From the NCBI GenBank assembly GCA_000687975.1, contig JIAB01000001.1, positions 124,001 through 188,000 of the forward strand: a stretch of 64,000 nucleotides of DNA, read 5' to 3'. The DNA is from Lachnospiraceae bacterium AC2031. GTDB taxonomy: Bacteria; Bacillota; Clostridia; Lachnospirales; Lachnospiraceae. The notes under the pieces are model-generated. The model worked only from the letters and a program-made list of their open reading frames with translations, was not told where the DNA came from and searched no databases. Positions 25,243 through 34,645 of this stretch are shown piece after piece; the stretch's first letter is position 1; each line of letters begins with the position of its first letter. The translations under genes and the position numbers were made by a program.

Positions 25243-25258
25243 TAAGAGGTATATGTAT

Positions 25259-26335
25259 ATGACTAGAAAATCTTTCAGATTATTAATAATAACAGTTCTT
25301 TCGATAATATTCTTTGCTGTAATAGCATTTGGCTGTTGTAACGTAAATGCAGCTGAAGAAGGATGGGTTAAGTCCAGTAATGGCGGCTGGTGGTATCAGT
25401 ACGCAGATGGCACATATGCAAAGAGTGAATATATTGATGGTTACTGGCTTGATGCATCTGGCTGGTATACTAGTGGCTGGTACGGTAAATGGAAGAGTAA
25501 TTCAACTGGTTGGTGGTTTGAGGACGGTAAATGGTATCCAACCAATCAGTGGCTTAAGATAGATAAAAAGTGGTATCATTTCAGTTCTTCAGGATATATG
25601 GACACTAAGAAATGGATTGGCACTTATTATGTAGGTGAAGATGGTGCATGGATAGAGGGCTATAAGAACGCTGATGGTTCAGTAGGAAATGGTTCTTCTG
25701 GAAATGGTTCTGGAAAAACAATAGTTATTGATCCGGGCCATTCGTCAGTTGTTGCATCTGGTACAGAACCTCTTGGACCTGGTTCGACAGAAACTAAAGC
25801 AAAAGACAGTGGCGGAACCAGAGGTACAACTACAGGTATCTATGAATATCAGCTCACTATGACAATTTCGAACAAACTTAAGACAGAACTGGAGTCACGT
25901 GGATATACAGTTATCCTTACTAGGTCTGATAATAATACTCCAATGTCATGTAAGGATCGTGCTGAAGTTGCAAACAATAATAATGCTGATGCATACATAA
26001 GAATTCACGCTGATGGTTCAGATAGTAGCTCTGCAGCCGGAGCAATGACAATCTGTATTACATCTTCAAATCCATATATTTCCAGCATGCATAGTTCTAG
26101 CAAGAAGCTTTCTCAGTGTGTACTTGATTCCTACTGTTCCTCTACAGGTTACAAGAATCGTGGCGTTTGGGAAACAGATACTATGTCAGGAAATAACTGG
26201 AGCAAAGTTCCTACAACTCTTATTGAAATGGGATTCATGACCAATTCAAAAGAAGATACTGAAATGAATGATGCTACCTTCCAGACAAAGATGGTAGAAG
26301 GAATAGCTAATGGTATCGACAAATACTTTGAATAA
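25259..26335 (+). CDS. N-acetylmuramoyl-L-alanine amidase with N-terminal wall-binding-like repeats
   Basis: A secreted 358-residue Zn-dependent amidase (Amidase_3) that cuts the bond between MurNAc and L-Ala in peptidoglycan. A signal peptide ends at about VNA/AE. Residues 35-140 are Trp/Gly/Tyr-rich repeats (GGWWYQYADGTY, GWWFEDGKWYP) similar to choline/cell-wall-binding repeats. The catalytic domain, about 155-355, has VIDPGHSS (metal His), a Glu in GIYEYQ, RIHADG (metal His) and the catalytic Glu in TLIEMGFMTN. ATG 25259 is preferred over 25253, since AGAGGT would be only 2 bases from the latter. Confidence 0.92.
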   Translation: MTRKSFRLLIITVLSIIFFAVIAFGCCNVNAAEEGWVKSSNGGWWYQYADGTYAKSEYIDGYWLDASGWYTSGWYGKWKSNSTGWWFEDGKWYPTNQWLKIDKKWYHFSSSGYMDTKKWIGTYYVGEDGAWIEGYKNADGSVGNGSSGNGSGKTIVIDPGHSSVVASGTEPLGPGSTETKAKDSGGTRGTTTGIYEYQLTMTISNKLKTELESRGYTVILTRSDNNTPMSCKDRAEVANNNNADAYIRIHADGSDSSSAAGAMTICITSSNPYISSMHSSSKKLSQCVLDSYCSSTGYKNRGVWETDTMSGNNWSKVPTTLIEMGFMTNSKEDTEMNDATFQTKMVEGIANGIDKYFE

Positions 26336-26356
26336 ACTAAGATTATTTGTTATAAT
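26328..26356 (+). promoter_or_regulatory. Promoter of the cysS operon
   Basis: TTGAAT (26328-26333), a 17-base spacer and TATAAT (26351-26356) with an extended TGT. The -35 box overlaps the last codons of the amidase gene. Confidence 0.75.
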
Positions 26357-26425
26357 ACCGTTTTAGATTTTATGAAAAGAACACAATGAATATAAATTTC
26401 ATATGTGTATAACGAGGAATGATAT

Positions 26426-27862
26426 ATGAAGATTTATAACACTAAGACAAGACGTAAAGAAGAGTTTAAACCAATAAATGAAGGTAAGGTTGGCATCTAT
26501 GTATGCGGACCTACTGTATATGACTTTATTCATATCGGTAATGCACGTCCTATGATCGTGTTTGATACATTAAGACGTTACCTTGAGCATAAGGGCTACG
26601 AAGTTAATTATGTTTCAAACTTTACTGATGTGGATGATAAGATCATTAAGCGTTCAAATGAAGAGGGCGTACCATCAATTGAAATATCTGAGAAGTTTAT
26701 TGGCGAATGCAAGAAGGATATGGAGGCACTTAATGTAAGACTCGCAACAACACATCCTCAGGCTACTCAGGAAATTCCTGAGATGATCCAGATGGTTCAA
26801 ACTCTTATCGATAAAGGTCATGCTTATGAAAAGAATGGTACTGTATACTTTAGAGTACGAAGCTTTGAACCATACGGAAAGCTTTCACATAAAAATATAG
26901 ATGATCTTGAGTCTGGTCACAGAGCTGAAGCTCATGCTCTTAAGGTTACCGGTGAGGATGAGAAGGAAGATGCTCTTGATTTCGTTCTTTGGAAGCCAAA
27001 GAAGGAAGGCGAGCCATCATGGGAATCACCATGGGGCGAAGGTCGTCCAGGATGGCATCTTGAGTGCTCATGCATGTCTAAGAAATATGTAGGTGATACA
27101 GTTGATATTCATGCAGGTGGTGAAGATCTTATATTCCCTCATCACGAAAATGAAATCGCACAGAGCGAAGCTGCCAATGGTTGCGAATTTGCAAATTACT
27201 GGATGCATAATGCTTTTCTTAAGATAGATGGTGAAAAGATGTCTAAATCTCTTGGTAACTTCTTCACTGTACGTGATGTATGCTCACAGTATGATCCACA
27301 GGTATTCAGATTCTTTATGTTACAGGCTCATTATAGAACACCACTTAATTTCTCAAGAGAGCTTGTAGAAGATGCATCTCGTGGACTTGAAAGAATACTC
27401 AATGGAGCTGAGAAGCTTAGAGAGATAGCAGATAAGAAAAATGGTCGATTCATCATGGATGATGAGCAGCGTATTCTTGAAGTAGAAATGCCTAAGTTCA
27501 TCGAAAGATTTGATACAGCTATGGACGATGACCTTAATACTGCTGATGCAATATCTGTAATATTTGAACTTGTAAGATTCACAAATGCTAACACAAGCGA
27601 GAAGTCTTCATCAAACTTTGCAGATTGCCTGTATAGAATTCTTTTCGAACTTTGCGATACAGTACTTGGAATTAGCCTTGAAAGAAAAGCTGCTCAGATT
27701 GATGAGACAGAGGTTGCTCAGATTGAAGCACTTATTGCTGAAAGAACCGCAGCTAAGAAGGAAAAGAACTTTGCTCGTGCAGATGAGATCAGAGCACAGC
27801 TCATGGATATGGGTATTATTATAGAAGATACAAGAGAGGGTGTTAAGTGGAAGAAAGCGTAG
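26426..27862 (+). CDS. cysS: Cysteinyl-tRNA synthetase
   Basis: A 478-residue class I synthetase that charges tRNA-Cys. It has the zinc Cys in VYVCGPTVYD, HIGH as FIHIGNARP, zinc ligands in GWHLECSCMS and FPHHENE, and KMSKS as GEKMSKSLGNF. Length and motifs are standard. The 90-base leader is too short for a T-box. It overlaps the next gene, mrnC, by 16 bases and opens the conserved Firmicutes cluster cysS-mrnC-rlmB-sigH. Confidence 0.98.
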   Translation: MKIYNTKTRRKEEFKPINEGKVGIYVCGPTVYDFIHIGNARPMIVFDTLRRYLEHKGYEVNYVSNFTDVDDKIIKRSNEEGVPSIEISEKFIGECKKDMEALNVRLATTHPQATQEIPEMIQMVQTLIDKGHAYEKNGTVYFRVRSFEPYGKLSHKNIDDLESGHRAEAHALKVTGEDEKEDALDFVLWKPKKEGEPSWESPWGEGRPGWHLECSCMSKKYVGDTVDIHAGGEDLIFPHHENEIAQSEAANGCEFANYWMHNAFLKIDGEKMSKSLGNFFTVRDVCSQYDPQVFRFFMLQAHYRTPLNFSRELVEDASRGLERILNGAEKLREIADKKNGRFIMDDEQRILEVEMPKFIERFDTAMDDDLNTADAISVIFELVRFTNANTSEKSSSNFADCLYRILFELCDTVLGISLERKAAQIDETEVAQIEALIAERTAAKKEKNFARADEIRAQLMDMGIIIEDTREGVKWKKA

Positions 27863-28233
27863 TAAAAATGTATTCACCTCTTGCTCTTGCCTACATTGGC
27901 GATAGCATTTATGACTTGATGGTGAAAGAACATTTTGTAAAGCAGTCCAATATGCAACCAGAGAAGTACCATAAGCTTGTTACTTCTATAGTATCTGCTA
28001 ATGCTCAGTCTGCATTTATTGATTCGTTTTTAGAACAATTAAATGAGACTGAACTCGGAATATATAGAAGAGGACGTAATTCCTCACCACATACTAAAGC
28101 AAAGAATGCATCCCTTGAGAATTATCTTAAGGCTACAGGCTTTGAAGCAGTACTAGGGTTTCTATATTTATCCGAACAAAAGGAACGATTAACAGAGATA
28201 GTAAATCTCTCTATTGAATTTGTTAAGAAGTAA
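27847..28233 (+). CDS. mrnC: Mini-ribonuclease 3
   Basis: A 128-residue RNase III-type catalytic domain without the dsRNA-binding domain. It matures 23S rRNA by removing the ends of the precursor. The signature region AYIGDSIYDLMVKEH holds the catalytic acidic residues, and the later NASLENYLKATGFEAVLGFLY holds the second set. The GTG start lies inside the end of cysS. rlmB begins 2 bases after the stop, so translation is probably coupled. Confidence 0.95.
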   Translation: MEESVVKMYSPLALAYIGDSIYDLMVKEHFVKQSNMQPEKYHKLVTSIVSANAQSAFIDSFLEQLNETELGIYRRGRNSSPHTKAKNASLENYLKATGFEAVLGFLYLSEQKERLTEIVNLSIEFVKK

Positions 28234-28235
28234 TT

Positions 28236-29069
28236 ATGTCATACGAAATTTTTGGAAATAATTTAACAGAACTACATACGGAAGAATTAAAAACTCCTGA
28301 TACAAAGTCTGCCACGTCAGATAAGACTAGCAGTTCTAACGACAGACTTGAAGGAAGAAATTCTGTCATGGAGGCAATTCGCGCCGGAAGAACTATTGAT
28401 AAGGTTTATATTCAGGATGGTCTTAGAGACAATACAATATCAAGAATCATCTCCAAGCTTAAAGGAACTGGAACTCTGATATCATTTGTCAAGAAAGAGC
28501 GTCTTGATAGTATGTCTGAAACAGGACATCACCAGGGTATTATTGCTCAGACAACCTCTTACGAATATTCAAGTATTGAAGATATATTTGAGCTGGCTAA
28601 GAAAAAGAATGAGCCTCCTTTTATAATTCTCCTGGATGAGATTATGGATCCTCATAATCTTGGAGCAATAATTAGAACAGCAAATATTGCAGGAGCGCAT
28701 GGAGTGATCATCCCTAAGCATAATGCCACAGGTCTTACAGCTACAGTTGTAAGAGCTTCAGCGGGAGCAATTAACTTCACTCCGGTTGTTAAGGTTACAA
28801 ATATCTCAAAGACTATTGAGGAACTTAAAGGACGTGGTTTATGGTTCGCATGTGCTGATATGGGCGGCGACGAGATGTATAAGTGTAATCTCACTGGTGC
28901 AATCGGTTTAGTAATAGGAAATGAAGGTACAGGTGTATCCAGACTTGTTAAAGAAAAATGTGATTACATCGTTTCTATTCCTATGAAGGGAGATATTGAA
29001 TCCCTTAATGCTTCGGTTGCTACTGGAATTCTGGCGTATGAGATAGTACGTCAAAGATTAAATGTGTAA
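28236..29069 (+). CDS. rlmB: 23S rRNA (guanosine-2'-O-)-methyltransferase RlmB
   Basis: A 277-residue SPOUT methyltransferase of the TrmH/RlmB type. A Ser/Thr-rich leader of about 35 residues precedes the substrate-binding domain beginning EGRNSVMEAIRAGRTI. The trefoil-knot motifs are all present: DPHNLGAIIRTA, GNEGTGVSRL and IPMKGDIESLNASVA. It methylates G2251 (E. coli numbering) of 23S rRNA. It sits between mrnC and sigH. Confidence 0.95.
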   Translation: MSYEIFGNNLTELHTEELKTPDTKSATSDKTSSSNDRLEGRNSVMEAIRAGRTIDKVYIQDGLRDNTISRIISKLKGTGTLISFVKKERLDSMSETGHHQGIIAQTTSYEYSSIEDIFELAKKKNEPPFIILLDEIMDPHNLGAIIRTANIAGAHGVIIPKHNATGLTATVVRASAGAINFTPVVKVTNISKTIEELKGRGLWFACADMGGDEMYKCNLTGAIGLVIGNEGTGVSRLVKEKCDYIVSIPMKGDIESLNASVATGILAYEIVRQRLNV

Positions 29070-29110
29070 TATATATATTTAAAGTATATTTTGTTTAGAG
29101 GTAATAATAT

Positions 29111-29713
29111 ATGACAAAATATGAAATGTTATCAGATGATGATCTGATCAAGCTTTCCAGACTAGGTGATCGTAATGCAGAAGAGTTTCTTCTGGATAGT
29201 TATCGGCCTATGATACTGCATATGACAAGACAGCTTCATCTTCAGCACATAAATGATGCTGATATTGAAGACTTTATGCAGGAAGGTATGATAGGTCTCT
29301 TTAATGCAATGAGAGACTATGACCTAGATTCAGAAGCTTCCTTTAGCACATTCGCGCATATATGTATAGCAAATAATATGAAAAATGCACTCACATATGC
29401 CAACAGAAAGAAGCACCTTCCTTTAAAAAATTACGTACATTTTGATTATTACGGAGAAGATTCTGAGAAGCATACAAATGATGCAATAGTAAGTGATTTT
29501 GGTGCAAATAATCCTGAACAGCTGATTCTTAAAGATGAAGATATCAAGAGAATGTACATGGAAATGGACGAAAAACTCAGCGCAATGGAGAAAAAAGTTG
29601 TATCACTTTATCTTAGTGGATATTCAAGAAAAGAGATGGCCAGCACACTTGGTAAATCCGAAAAGTCTATTGATAATGCACTGACCAGAATTCGCAACAA
29701 ACTTAAAGGATAA
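29111..29713 (+). CDS. sigH: RNA polymerase sigma-70 family factor, SigH-like
   Basis: A 200-residue two-domain sigma factor. Region 2 spans about 25-95, with DFMQEGMIGLFNAMRDYD and FSTFAHICIANNM. Region 4 (about 150-198) is a helix-turn-helix with SGYSRKEMASTLGKSEKSID. Position after cysS-mrnC-rlmB matches sigH (spo0H) of Firmicutes, except that the yacP gene usually found between rlmB and sigH is absent. The role here (sporulation, competence or stationary phase) cannot be read from the sequence. Confidence 0.82.
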   Translation: MTKYEMLSDDDLIKLSRLGDRNAEEFLLDSYRPMILHMTRQLHLQHINDADIEDFMQEGMIGLFNAMRDYDLDSEASFSTFAHICIANNMKNALTYANRKKHLPLKNYVHFDYYGEDSEKHTNDAIVSDFGANNPEQLILKDEDIKRMYMEMDEKLSAMEKKVVSLYLSGYSRKEMASTLGKSEKSIDNALTRIRNKLKG

Positions 29714-29739
29714 TAGTATATTTTAGTAGTTTATTTGAC

Positions 29740-29769
29740 TTGACACATTTGGGTATTTCAAGTAAGATA
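29740..29769 (+). promoter_or_regulatory. Promoter of tRNA-Thr
   Basis: Consensus TTGACA (29740-29745), an 18-base spacer and TAAGAT (29764-29769), 19 bases before the tRNA. Confidence 0.65.
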
Positions 29770-29788
29770 TGAGACTGTGAGTTTCATG

Positions 29789-29861
29789 CTAATATAGCTC
29801 AGTCGGTAGAGCGCAACATCGGTAATGTTGAGGTCACGGGTTCGATTCCCGTTATTAGCTA
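29789..29861 (+). tRNA. tRNA-Thr (anticodon GGT), with C at position 33
   Basis: A 73-base cloverleaf: acceptor GCTAATA/TATTAGC, D arm AGCTCAGTCGGTAGAGC, anticodon stem CAACA/TGTTG, T arm ACGGGTTCGATTCCCGT. CCA is not encoded. The anticodon loop reads TCGGTAA, so the anticodon is GGT but the base before it (position 33) is C instead of the near-universal U. T32 and A38 could also pair and leave a 5-base loop. Confidence 0.93.
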
Positions 29862-29868
29862 TTAAATG

Positions 29869-29900
29869 CCCTGACAATGATTTGTCAGGGCTTCTTCTAT
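29869..29900 (+). terminator. Terminator of tRNA-Thr
   Basis: A perfect 9-base-pair stem (GCCCTGACA / TGTCAGGGC), 6-base loop, then TTCTTCT. Confidence 0.85.
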
Positions 29901-29925
29901 AATTAGGAGATAAGGAGTTTTTTAT

Positions 29926-31878
29926 ATGAATATTTGCCTTAAAAACAGAAAAAGAATATTCGCTGTTATACTAGCTTTTTTTGTTATTTTAACATCAGTG
30001 TTCGGCATATTCGGCAAGATAGATTCATATGCAGAAGATGTATCCATAGTACTGGCTATCTGGCCAACTGATGTTAAGATAGGAGATGCAGTTACAGCTA
30101 CAGTTACCATTACTGGAGAAAGTCTAGGTGAGTACGATATTTTCCTTGAATATCCAAGTAGTATTCTTCAGTATACTGGAGGAGAAGCTACTGGAACTAT
30201 TGAGATCAAAGGAAATGGTGCCAACACCTTAACCTACAATTTTAAAGCGATTGCCAATGGTGAAGGAAAAATCCAAACTAGCGGTTACAAATTATATGAT
30301 ACCAACGGAACACAGCTATCAGTTGTTCATGCCGGTGGTAATATTATCGTTGGTGAAGTAGCAGAAACCGATGAAAAGATTAAGATTGGCAATGACACGT
30401 ATACTCTGGTAAATGACAGAAAACTGCCATCACCACCTGAAGGATATAAAATATCTTCAGTAACTTATAATGATAAAGAGATATACGCTTATCAGTCACC
30501 TACACAGAATATTAAGGTTGTTTGTCTCCAGAATGATGAGTGGGAGCAGAAGTGGTTTGTATATGATGAAGAAAAGAAAGAGTTTTCTCCATTTGTAGAG
30601 TATTCGTTGGATGGAGTAAGCTATGTGATCATAAATAAGCCTGATAATGTTGAAATCCCTGACATTTATTCAGAAACAAGTCTTACATTGGATGGCAGTC
30701 AGCTTGTTGCCTATACAGATAACTCTGATAGCGGACTGTATCTTGTATACGCTCTTAATCAGACGGGTGATGCCGATCTATACTTCTTTGATACAAATGA
30801 AGGCAGTATTATCAGATACGCTGCTATAGAAAGCTTAGTAGAAAATCAGCTTTCACAAACTGAAGATAAGGAAGAAGTTGCAACACCTTCTGAAACAACA
30901 AAAGAAAAGACAGTTGCAACACCACTTATCCCTCAAAAAGAAAAGTCAGATGAAGAAGACGAAGGTTTCTTTACAAAGTCTACTCTTCAAAAGCTTCTAT
31001 ATATGATGGTTGTTCTTTTCATCATCATGTGTGTAGTTGTTATCATACTTATAATCAGAAATGGTATGCTTCAGAGTCAATTATACGGCGAAGACTATGA
31101 AGATGATGACGATGATATAGTTGAAAAGGCAAAGCAGGATGCTAAGCAGACAGCCAGTGATGACCCTATGACTTTGAACCAGATTAAAACTGGTAAAAAT
31201 AATAGTTATGATGTAAATGAAGATACTGGTGAAATTCTTCTTGTTGAGGCTGCGGACAATAATTCAGGTGTAAATGTTCCACCTGCTGAAGATAACGAAT
31301 CCGATAAGATTGAGAAAGCAATGGCCGAAAGACCTTATGGATATGATTCTGCATTTGATGTAGTAACAGTTGATGAAGCTCCAGAAGGAGAACATGTATA
31401 TAGAGAGCCTGAACCAGATACAGATTCATTTATTGATCCGTCAAAGTTTGATCAAGAACTTGAACGTAAGAATCTGAATGCAAAGAATAAACTTCGTGCT
31501 ATCCAAGAGGCTGATAAAGAAGGTGATGATACTAGTAGTGATGAACCTGGAGAAGTAACAGAAGCTATTGATCTATCGACCGAGGATGATACTGAAGAGA
31601 TTTCCGAAGCTATTGAGCAGGTTCAGCAGATAGTTGAAACGCAGGAACAGGCTGATGATGAAATCAAGACAACAGAAGAAGCCTTCCAGTTGGTAGATGA
31701 ACAGCCTTCTCAAAGCTTTGAAGACATTCCACTTCAGACTGCAGAAGAACCTATATCTGCATCTGATTCAGCTGAAATGCCAACTACTATCCTTACACAG
31801 GATATGGCTCCTAAAAAGAAGATTAATACACCTCAAAAGGTTGCTCTTCCTGGAATGGATGAGGATGATGACGAATAA
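29926..31878 (+). CDS. Type I membrane protein with a cohesin-like outer domain and a long acidic cytoplasmic tail
   Basis: A 650-residue protein. A signal peptide lies at 1-36. At about 38-145 is a beta-sandwich with the pattern of cohesin domains (VKIGDAVTATVTITGE, then LGEYDIFLEYPSSIL, then GEGKIQTSGYKLYD). A second extracytoplasmic region runs to about 325, then Thr/Glu-rich spacer and one transmembrane helix (about 361-384). The last 265 residues are inside the cell, very acidic (Asp/Glu), low in complexity, ending with a Lys-rich patch before DEDDDE. No sortase motif. An outside domain that may bind a partner and an acidic tail suggest a scaffold or adaptor. Function unknown. It follows the tRNA-Thr terminator by 25 bases. 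Confidence 0.75.
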   Translation: MNICLKNRKRIFAVILAFFVILTSVFGIFGKIDSYAEDVSIVLAIWPTDVKIGDAVTATVTITGESLGEYDIFLEYPSSILQYTGGEATGTIEIKGNGANTLTYNFKAIANGEGKIQTSGYKLYDTNGTQLSVVHAGGNIIVGEVAETDEKIKIGNDTYTLVNDRKLPSPPEGYKISSVTYNDKEIYAYQSPTQNIKVVCLQNDEWEQKWFVYDEEKKEFSPFVEYSLDGVSYVIINKPDNVEIPDIYSETSLTLDGSQLVAYTDNSDSGLYLVYALNQTGDADLYFFDTNEGSIIRYAAIESLVENQLSQTEDKEEVATPSETTKEKTVATPLIPQKEKSDEEDEGFFTKSTLQKLLYMMVVLFIIMCVVVIILIIRNGMLQSQLYGEDYEDDDDDIVEKAKQDAKQTASDDPMTLNQIKTGKNNSYDVNEDTGEILLVEAADNNSGVNVPPAEDNESDKIEKAMAERPYGYDSAFDVVTVDEAPEGEHVYREPEPDTDSFIDPSKFDQELERKNLNAKNKLRAIQEADKEGDDTSSDEPGEVTEAIDLSTEDDTEEISEAIEQVQQIVETQEQADDEIKTTEEAFQLVDEQPSQSFEDIPLQTAEEPISASDSAEMPTTILTQDMAPKKKINTPQKVALPGMDEDDDE

Positions 31879-31902
31879 TTGTCAAATAATGGAGGAAAGA
31901 TT

Positions 31903-33573
31903 ATGTCAGAAGAGAATAAAGAAAATATTTCAAGAAATTTTATAGAAAATATAATAGATAAAGACCTTGAAGAAGGAAAATATGCAAAGATTGTAACCAG
32001 ATTCCCACCAGAACCTAACGGCTATCTTCATATCGGACATGCAAAATCTATACTTCTTAACTATGGACTTGCATGTGAATATAACGGACAGTTCAATCTT
32101 CGTTTTGATGATACTAACCCTACAAAAGAGAAGGAAGAGTTCGTTGATTCCATAATTGAAGACGTAAAGTGGCTTGGTGCTGATTTCCGTGGCGAAGTTC
32201 TTTATGCATCAAACTATTTTGATCAGATGTATGAAGCTGCTATAAAGCTTATCAATAAAGGAAAGGCTTATGTTGATGATCTTTCAGCAGAAGAAATCCG
32301 TGAGTATCGTGGTACGCTTACTGAACCAGGAAAGAACAGTCCATACAGAGACCGTTCTATAGAAGAAAACCTTCAGCTTTTTACAGACATGAAGGACGGT
32401 AAATTCGAGGACGGAACTAAGGTTCTTCGTGCAAAGATTGATATGGCTTCACCTAATATCAACATGCGTGATCCAGTTATATATCGTATTGCTCGTATGA
32501 CACATCATAATACTGGTGACAAATGGTGCATTTACCCAATGTATGACTTCGCACATCCAATTGAGGATGCGATTGAAGGAGTAACACATAGTATATGTAC
32601 TCTTGAGTTTGAGGATCACAGACCTCTTTATAACTGGGTAGTAGAAGAGCTTGAGTATCCATTTCCACCAAAGCAGATTGAGTTCTCGAAACTTTATCTG
32701 ACAAATGTGGTCACAGGTAAAAGATATATCAAGAAGCTGGTTGAAGACGGCGTTGTAGACGGATGGGATGATCCACGTCTAGTATCACTTGCTGCACTTC
32801 GTCGTCGTGGTTTTACTCCTAGCTCACTTAAGACATTTATGGAGCTTGCTGGTGTATCAAAATCACAGAGTTCATGTGACTATGCAATGCTGGAGTACTG
32901 TATAAGAGAAGACTTAAAACCAGTTGCTCCTCGTTATATGGGTGTACTTCGTCCAATCAAGCTTGTGATTGATAACTATCCAGAAGGACAGGTTGAAGAA
33001 TTCGAAATAGAAAATAATGCTGATGATGAAAACAGTGGAACACGTAAGATCACATTTTCTCGTGAGCTTTATGTAGAATCAGATGACTTCATGGAGGAGC
33101 CACCAAAGAAATATTTCCGACTCTTCCCAGGAAATGAGGTTCGTCTTAAAGGTGCATACTTTGTAAAGTGTACTGGTTGCGAGAAGGATGCTGATGGTAA
33201 TGTAACAGTTATTCATGCAACATATGATCCAGAGACACGTTCAGGAAGTGGATTCGAAGGACGTAAAGTAAAGGGTACAATTCATTGGGTAAACGCTTTA
33301 GATTGTCTTGATGCTGAGGTTCGTCTTTATGAGAATCTTATTGACGAAGAAAAAGGCAAGCTAAATGAAGACGGAACACTTAACTTTAACCCTAATTCAC
33401 TTGAGATCATTGAACACGCAAAGCTTGAAAAGGCATCATCAGACTTAAATCCTGGTGATCATGTTCAGTTCATTAGAAACGGATACTTCTGCGTTGACTC
33501 AAAGGATACAACAGCAGATCATAAAGTATTCAACCGTGTAGTAGGACTTAAATCCTCCTACAAACCTGCCTAA
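31903..33573 (+). CDS. glnS: Glutaminyl-tRNA synthetase
   Basis: A 556-residue class I synthetase charging tRNA-Gln directly. It has [16 protein letters not shown] (HIGH), [15 protein letters not shown] and the GlnRS-type anticodon-binding barrels at the C-terminus. The second signature, usually MSKR, reads [10 protein letters not shown] here. ATG 31903 is set by GGAGG (31891-31895); the frame stays open upstream to a TTG at 31879. The 3' neighbour, a DNA glycosylase, starts 12 bases after the stop. GlnRS makes the amidotransferase route for Gln-tRNA dispensable, although many Firmicutes use only that route. Confidence 0.96.
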   Translation: MSEENKENISRNFIENIIDKDLEEGKYAKIVTRFPPEPNGYLHIGHAKSILLNYGLACEYNGQFNLRFDDTNPTKEKEEFVDSIIEDVKWLGADFRGEVLYASNYFDQMYEAAIKLINKGKAYVDDLSAEEIREYRGTLTEPGKNSPYRDRSIEENLQLFTDMKDGKFEDGTKVLRAKIDMASPNINMRDPVIYRIARMTHHNTGDKWCIYPMYDFAHPIEDAIEGVTHSICTLEFEDHRPLYNWVVEELEYPFPPKQIEFSKLYLTNVVTGKRYIKKLVEDGVVDGWDDPRLVSLAALRRRGFTPSSLKTFMELAGVSKSQSSCDYAMLEYCIREDLKPVAPRYMGVLRPIKLVIDNYPEGQVEEFEIENNADDENSGTRKITFSRELYVESDDFMEEPPKKYFRLFPGNEVRLKGAYFVKCTGCEKDADGNVTVIHATYDPETRSGSGFEGRKVKGTIHWVNALDCLDAEVRLYENLIDEEKGKLNEDGTLNFNPNSLEIIEHAKLEKASSDLNPGDHVQFIRNGYFCVDSKDTTADHKVFNRVVGLKSSYKPA

Positions 33574-33585
33574 ACTGGAGATAAT

Positions 33586-34494
33586 ATGAACATAAATTAT
33601 GTACTTGAAAATGTTAAAGATTTCCATTTAAAGGATGTACTCGAATGTGGTCAGTGCTTTCATTTTCAGAGAACTGATACGGGACTTAATCCTGAAGAAT
33701 TCGAATATGACATAGTATATCGAGACAGAGTTCTTCATATTAAAGAAGAGCCTGATACAGACGGGGTTAAGCTTACATTTGAGAATACAGAAGATTGGGA
33801 ATTCCAGACTATATGGCGCGAATATTTCGATCTTGACCGAGACTACTCCAAGATCAAAGAGAAGATAATCGCTGCTGATCCAAGACTTGAAGAGATTGTT
33901 GAAGAACATAGTGGAATAAGAATTCTTAACCAGGACTTCTTCGAAACACTGATTTCATTTATCATTTCTCAGAACAAGCAGATTCCACAGATTAAACAGG
34001 TCGTAAATAATCTATCTTCTGAGATAGGTACAAAGTTCGATGTTACAATGATAAATAGATTTGGATCAGAATTTGATGCATTCTTTCCAACTGTCGAGCA
34101 GATTCATAACGCTACTGAAGATGAGGTTAGAGCATCCAAATGTGGCTTCCGCGCTCCATATATCAAAGATGCTGCTGAAAAAGTATTCTCTGGTGAGATC
34201 ACTGAAGATGAGCTTCTTCGTATGGATACAGATCAGGCTCGTCAAAAGCTGATGACCATTCACGGAGTCGGAGAAAAGGTAGCAAACTGTGTACTGCTTT
34301 TCGGACTTGGACGTACGGAGAGTTTCCCAGTAGATGTATGGATGAAGCGTATATGCGAATATCTATATTTTAATGGTGATACACCTAAGGCTGAGATAGA
34401 AGCATTTGCAATGGATAAATATGGAGATGTAGCTGGTTATGCACAGCAATATCTCTTTATATATGGTCAAAAACATAGAATCGGTGCAAAATAA
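33586..34494 (+). CDS. 8-oxoguanine DNA glycosylase (OGG1-type)
   Basis: A 302-residue base-excision repair enzyme with an OGG_N domain (about 1-115) and an HhH-GPD domain (about 120-290). The helix-hairpin-helix reads IHGVGEKVANCVLLFG with the Schiff-base Lys in GVGEKVA, and the catalytic Asp is in FPVDVWM. LISFIISQNKQIPQIK is the usual minor-groove wedge region. It removes 8-oxoG opposite C and can nick the strand by beta-elimination. Its 3' end overlaps the terminator stem. Confidence 0.92.
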   Translation: MNINYVLENVKDFHLKDVLECGQCFHFQRTDTGLNPEEFEYDIVYRDRVLHIKEEPDTDGVKLTFENTEDWEFQTIWREYFDLDRDYSKIKEKIIAADPRLEEIVEEHSGIRILNQDFFETLISFIISQNKQIPQIKQVVNNLSSEIGTKFDVTMINRFGSEFDAFFPTVEQIHNATEDEVRASKCGFRAPYIKDAAEKVFSGEITEDELLRMDTDQARQKLMTIHGVGEKVANCVLLFGLGRTESFPVDVWMKRICEYLYFNGDTPKAEIEAFAMDKYGDVAGYAQQYLFIYGQKHRIGAK

Positions 34495-34512
34495 TCATTG
34501 CACCGATTTTTT
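34479..34512 (+). terminator. Terminator overlapping the 3' end of the glycosylase gene
   Basis: A 10-base-pair stem (AATCGGTGCA / TGCACCGATT) with a 10-base loop that contains the stop codon, then TTTT. Confidence 0.85.
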
Positions 34513-34546
34513 ATTTACTAAATGTTGAATTAACACAAATTAACAC

Positions 34547-34574
34547 TTGATTTTTTAGCAATATGTTGTACAAT
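34547..34574 (+). promoter_or_regulatory. groESL promoter
   Basis: TTGATT (34547-34552), a 16-base spacer and TACAAT (34569-34574); the start point would lie at or just before the CIRCE site. Confidence 0.6.
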
Positions 34575-34584
34575 ATACTTTGTG

Positions 34585-34611
34585 TTAGCACTCTGAGTAA
34601 TTGAGTGCTAA
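34585..34611 (+). promoter_or_regulatory. CIRCE operator (HrcA site) of groESL
   Basis: A perfect TTAGCACTC-N9-GAGTGCTAA 34 bases before the groES start, in the classic downstream-of-promoter position. Confidence 0.97.
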
Positions 34612-34645
34612 ATCAGAAAACTATATTAGTAGGAGGAAAAGAAAA

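Noticed and set aside
26336-26425. T-box or riboswitch leader in front of cysS (also checked before glyS, panB and glnS)
   Set aside because: Leaders are under 100 bases and no T-box core or known riboswitch folding could be seen.
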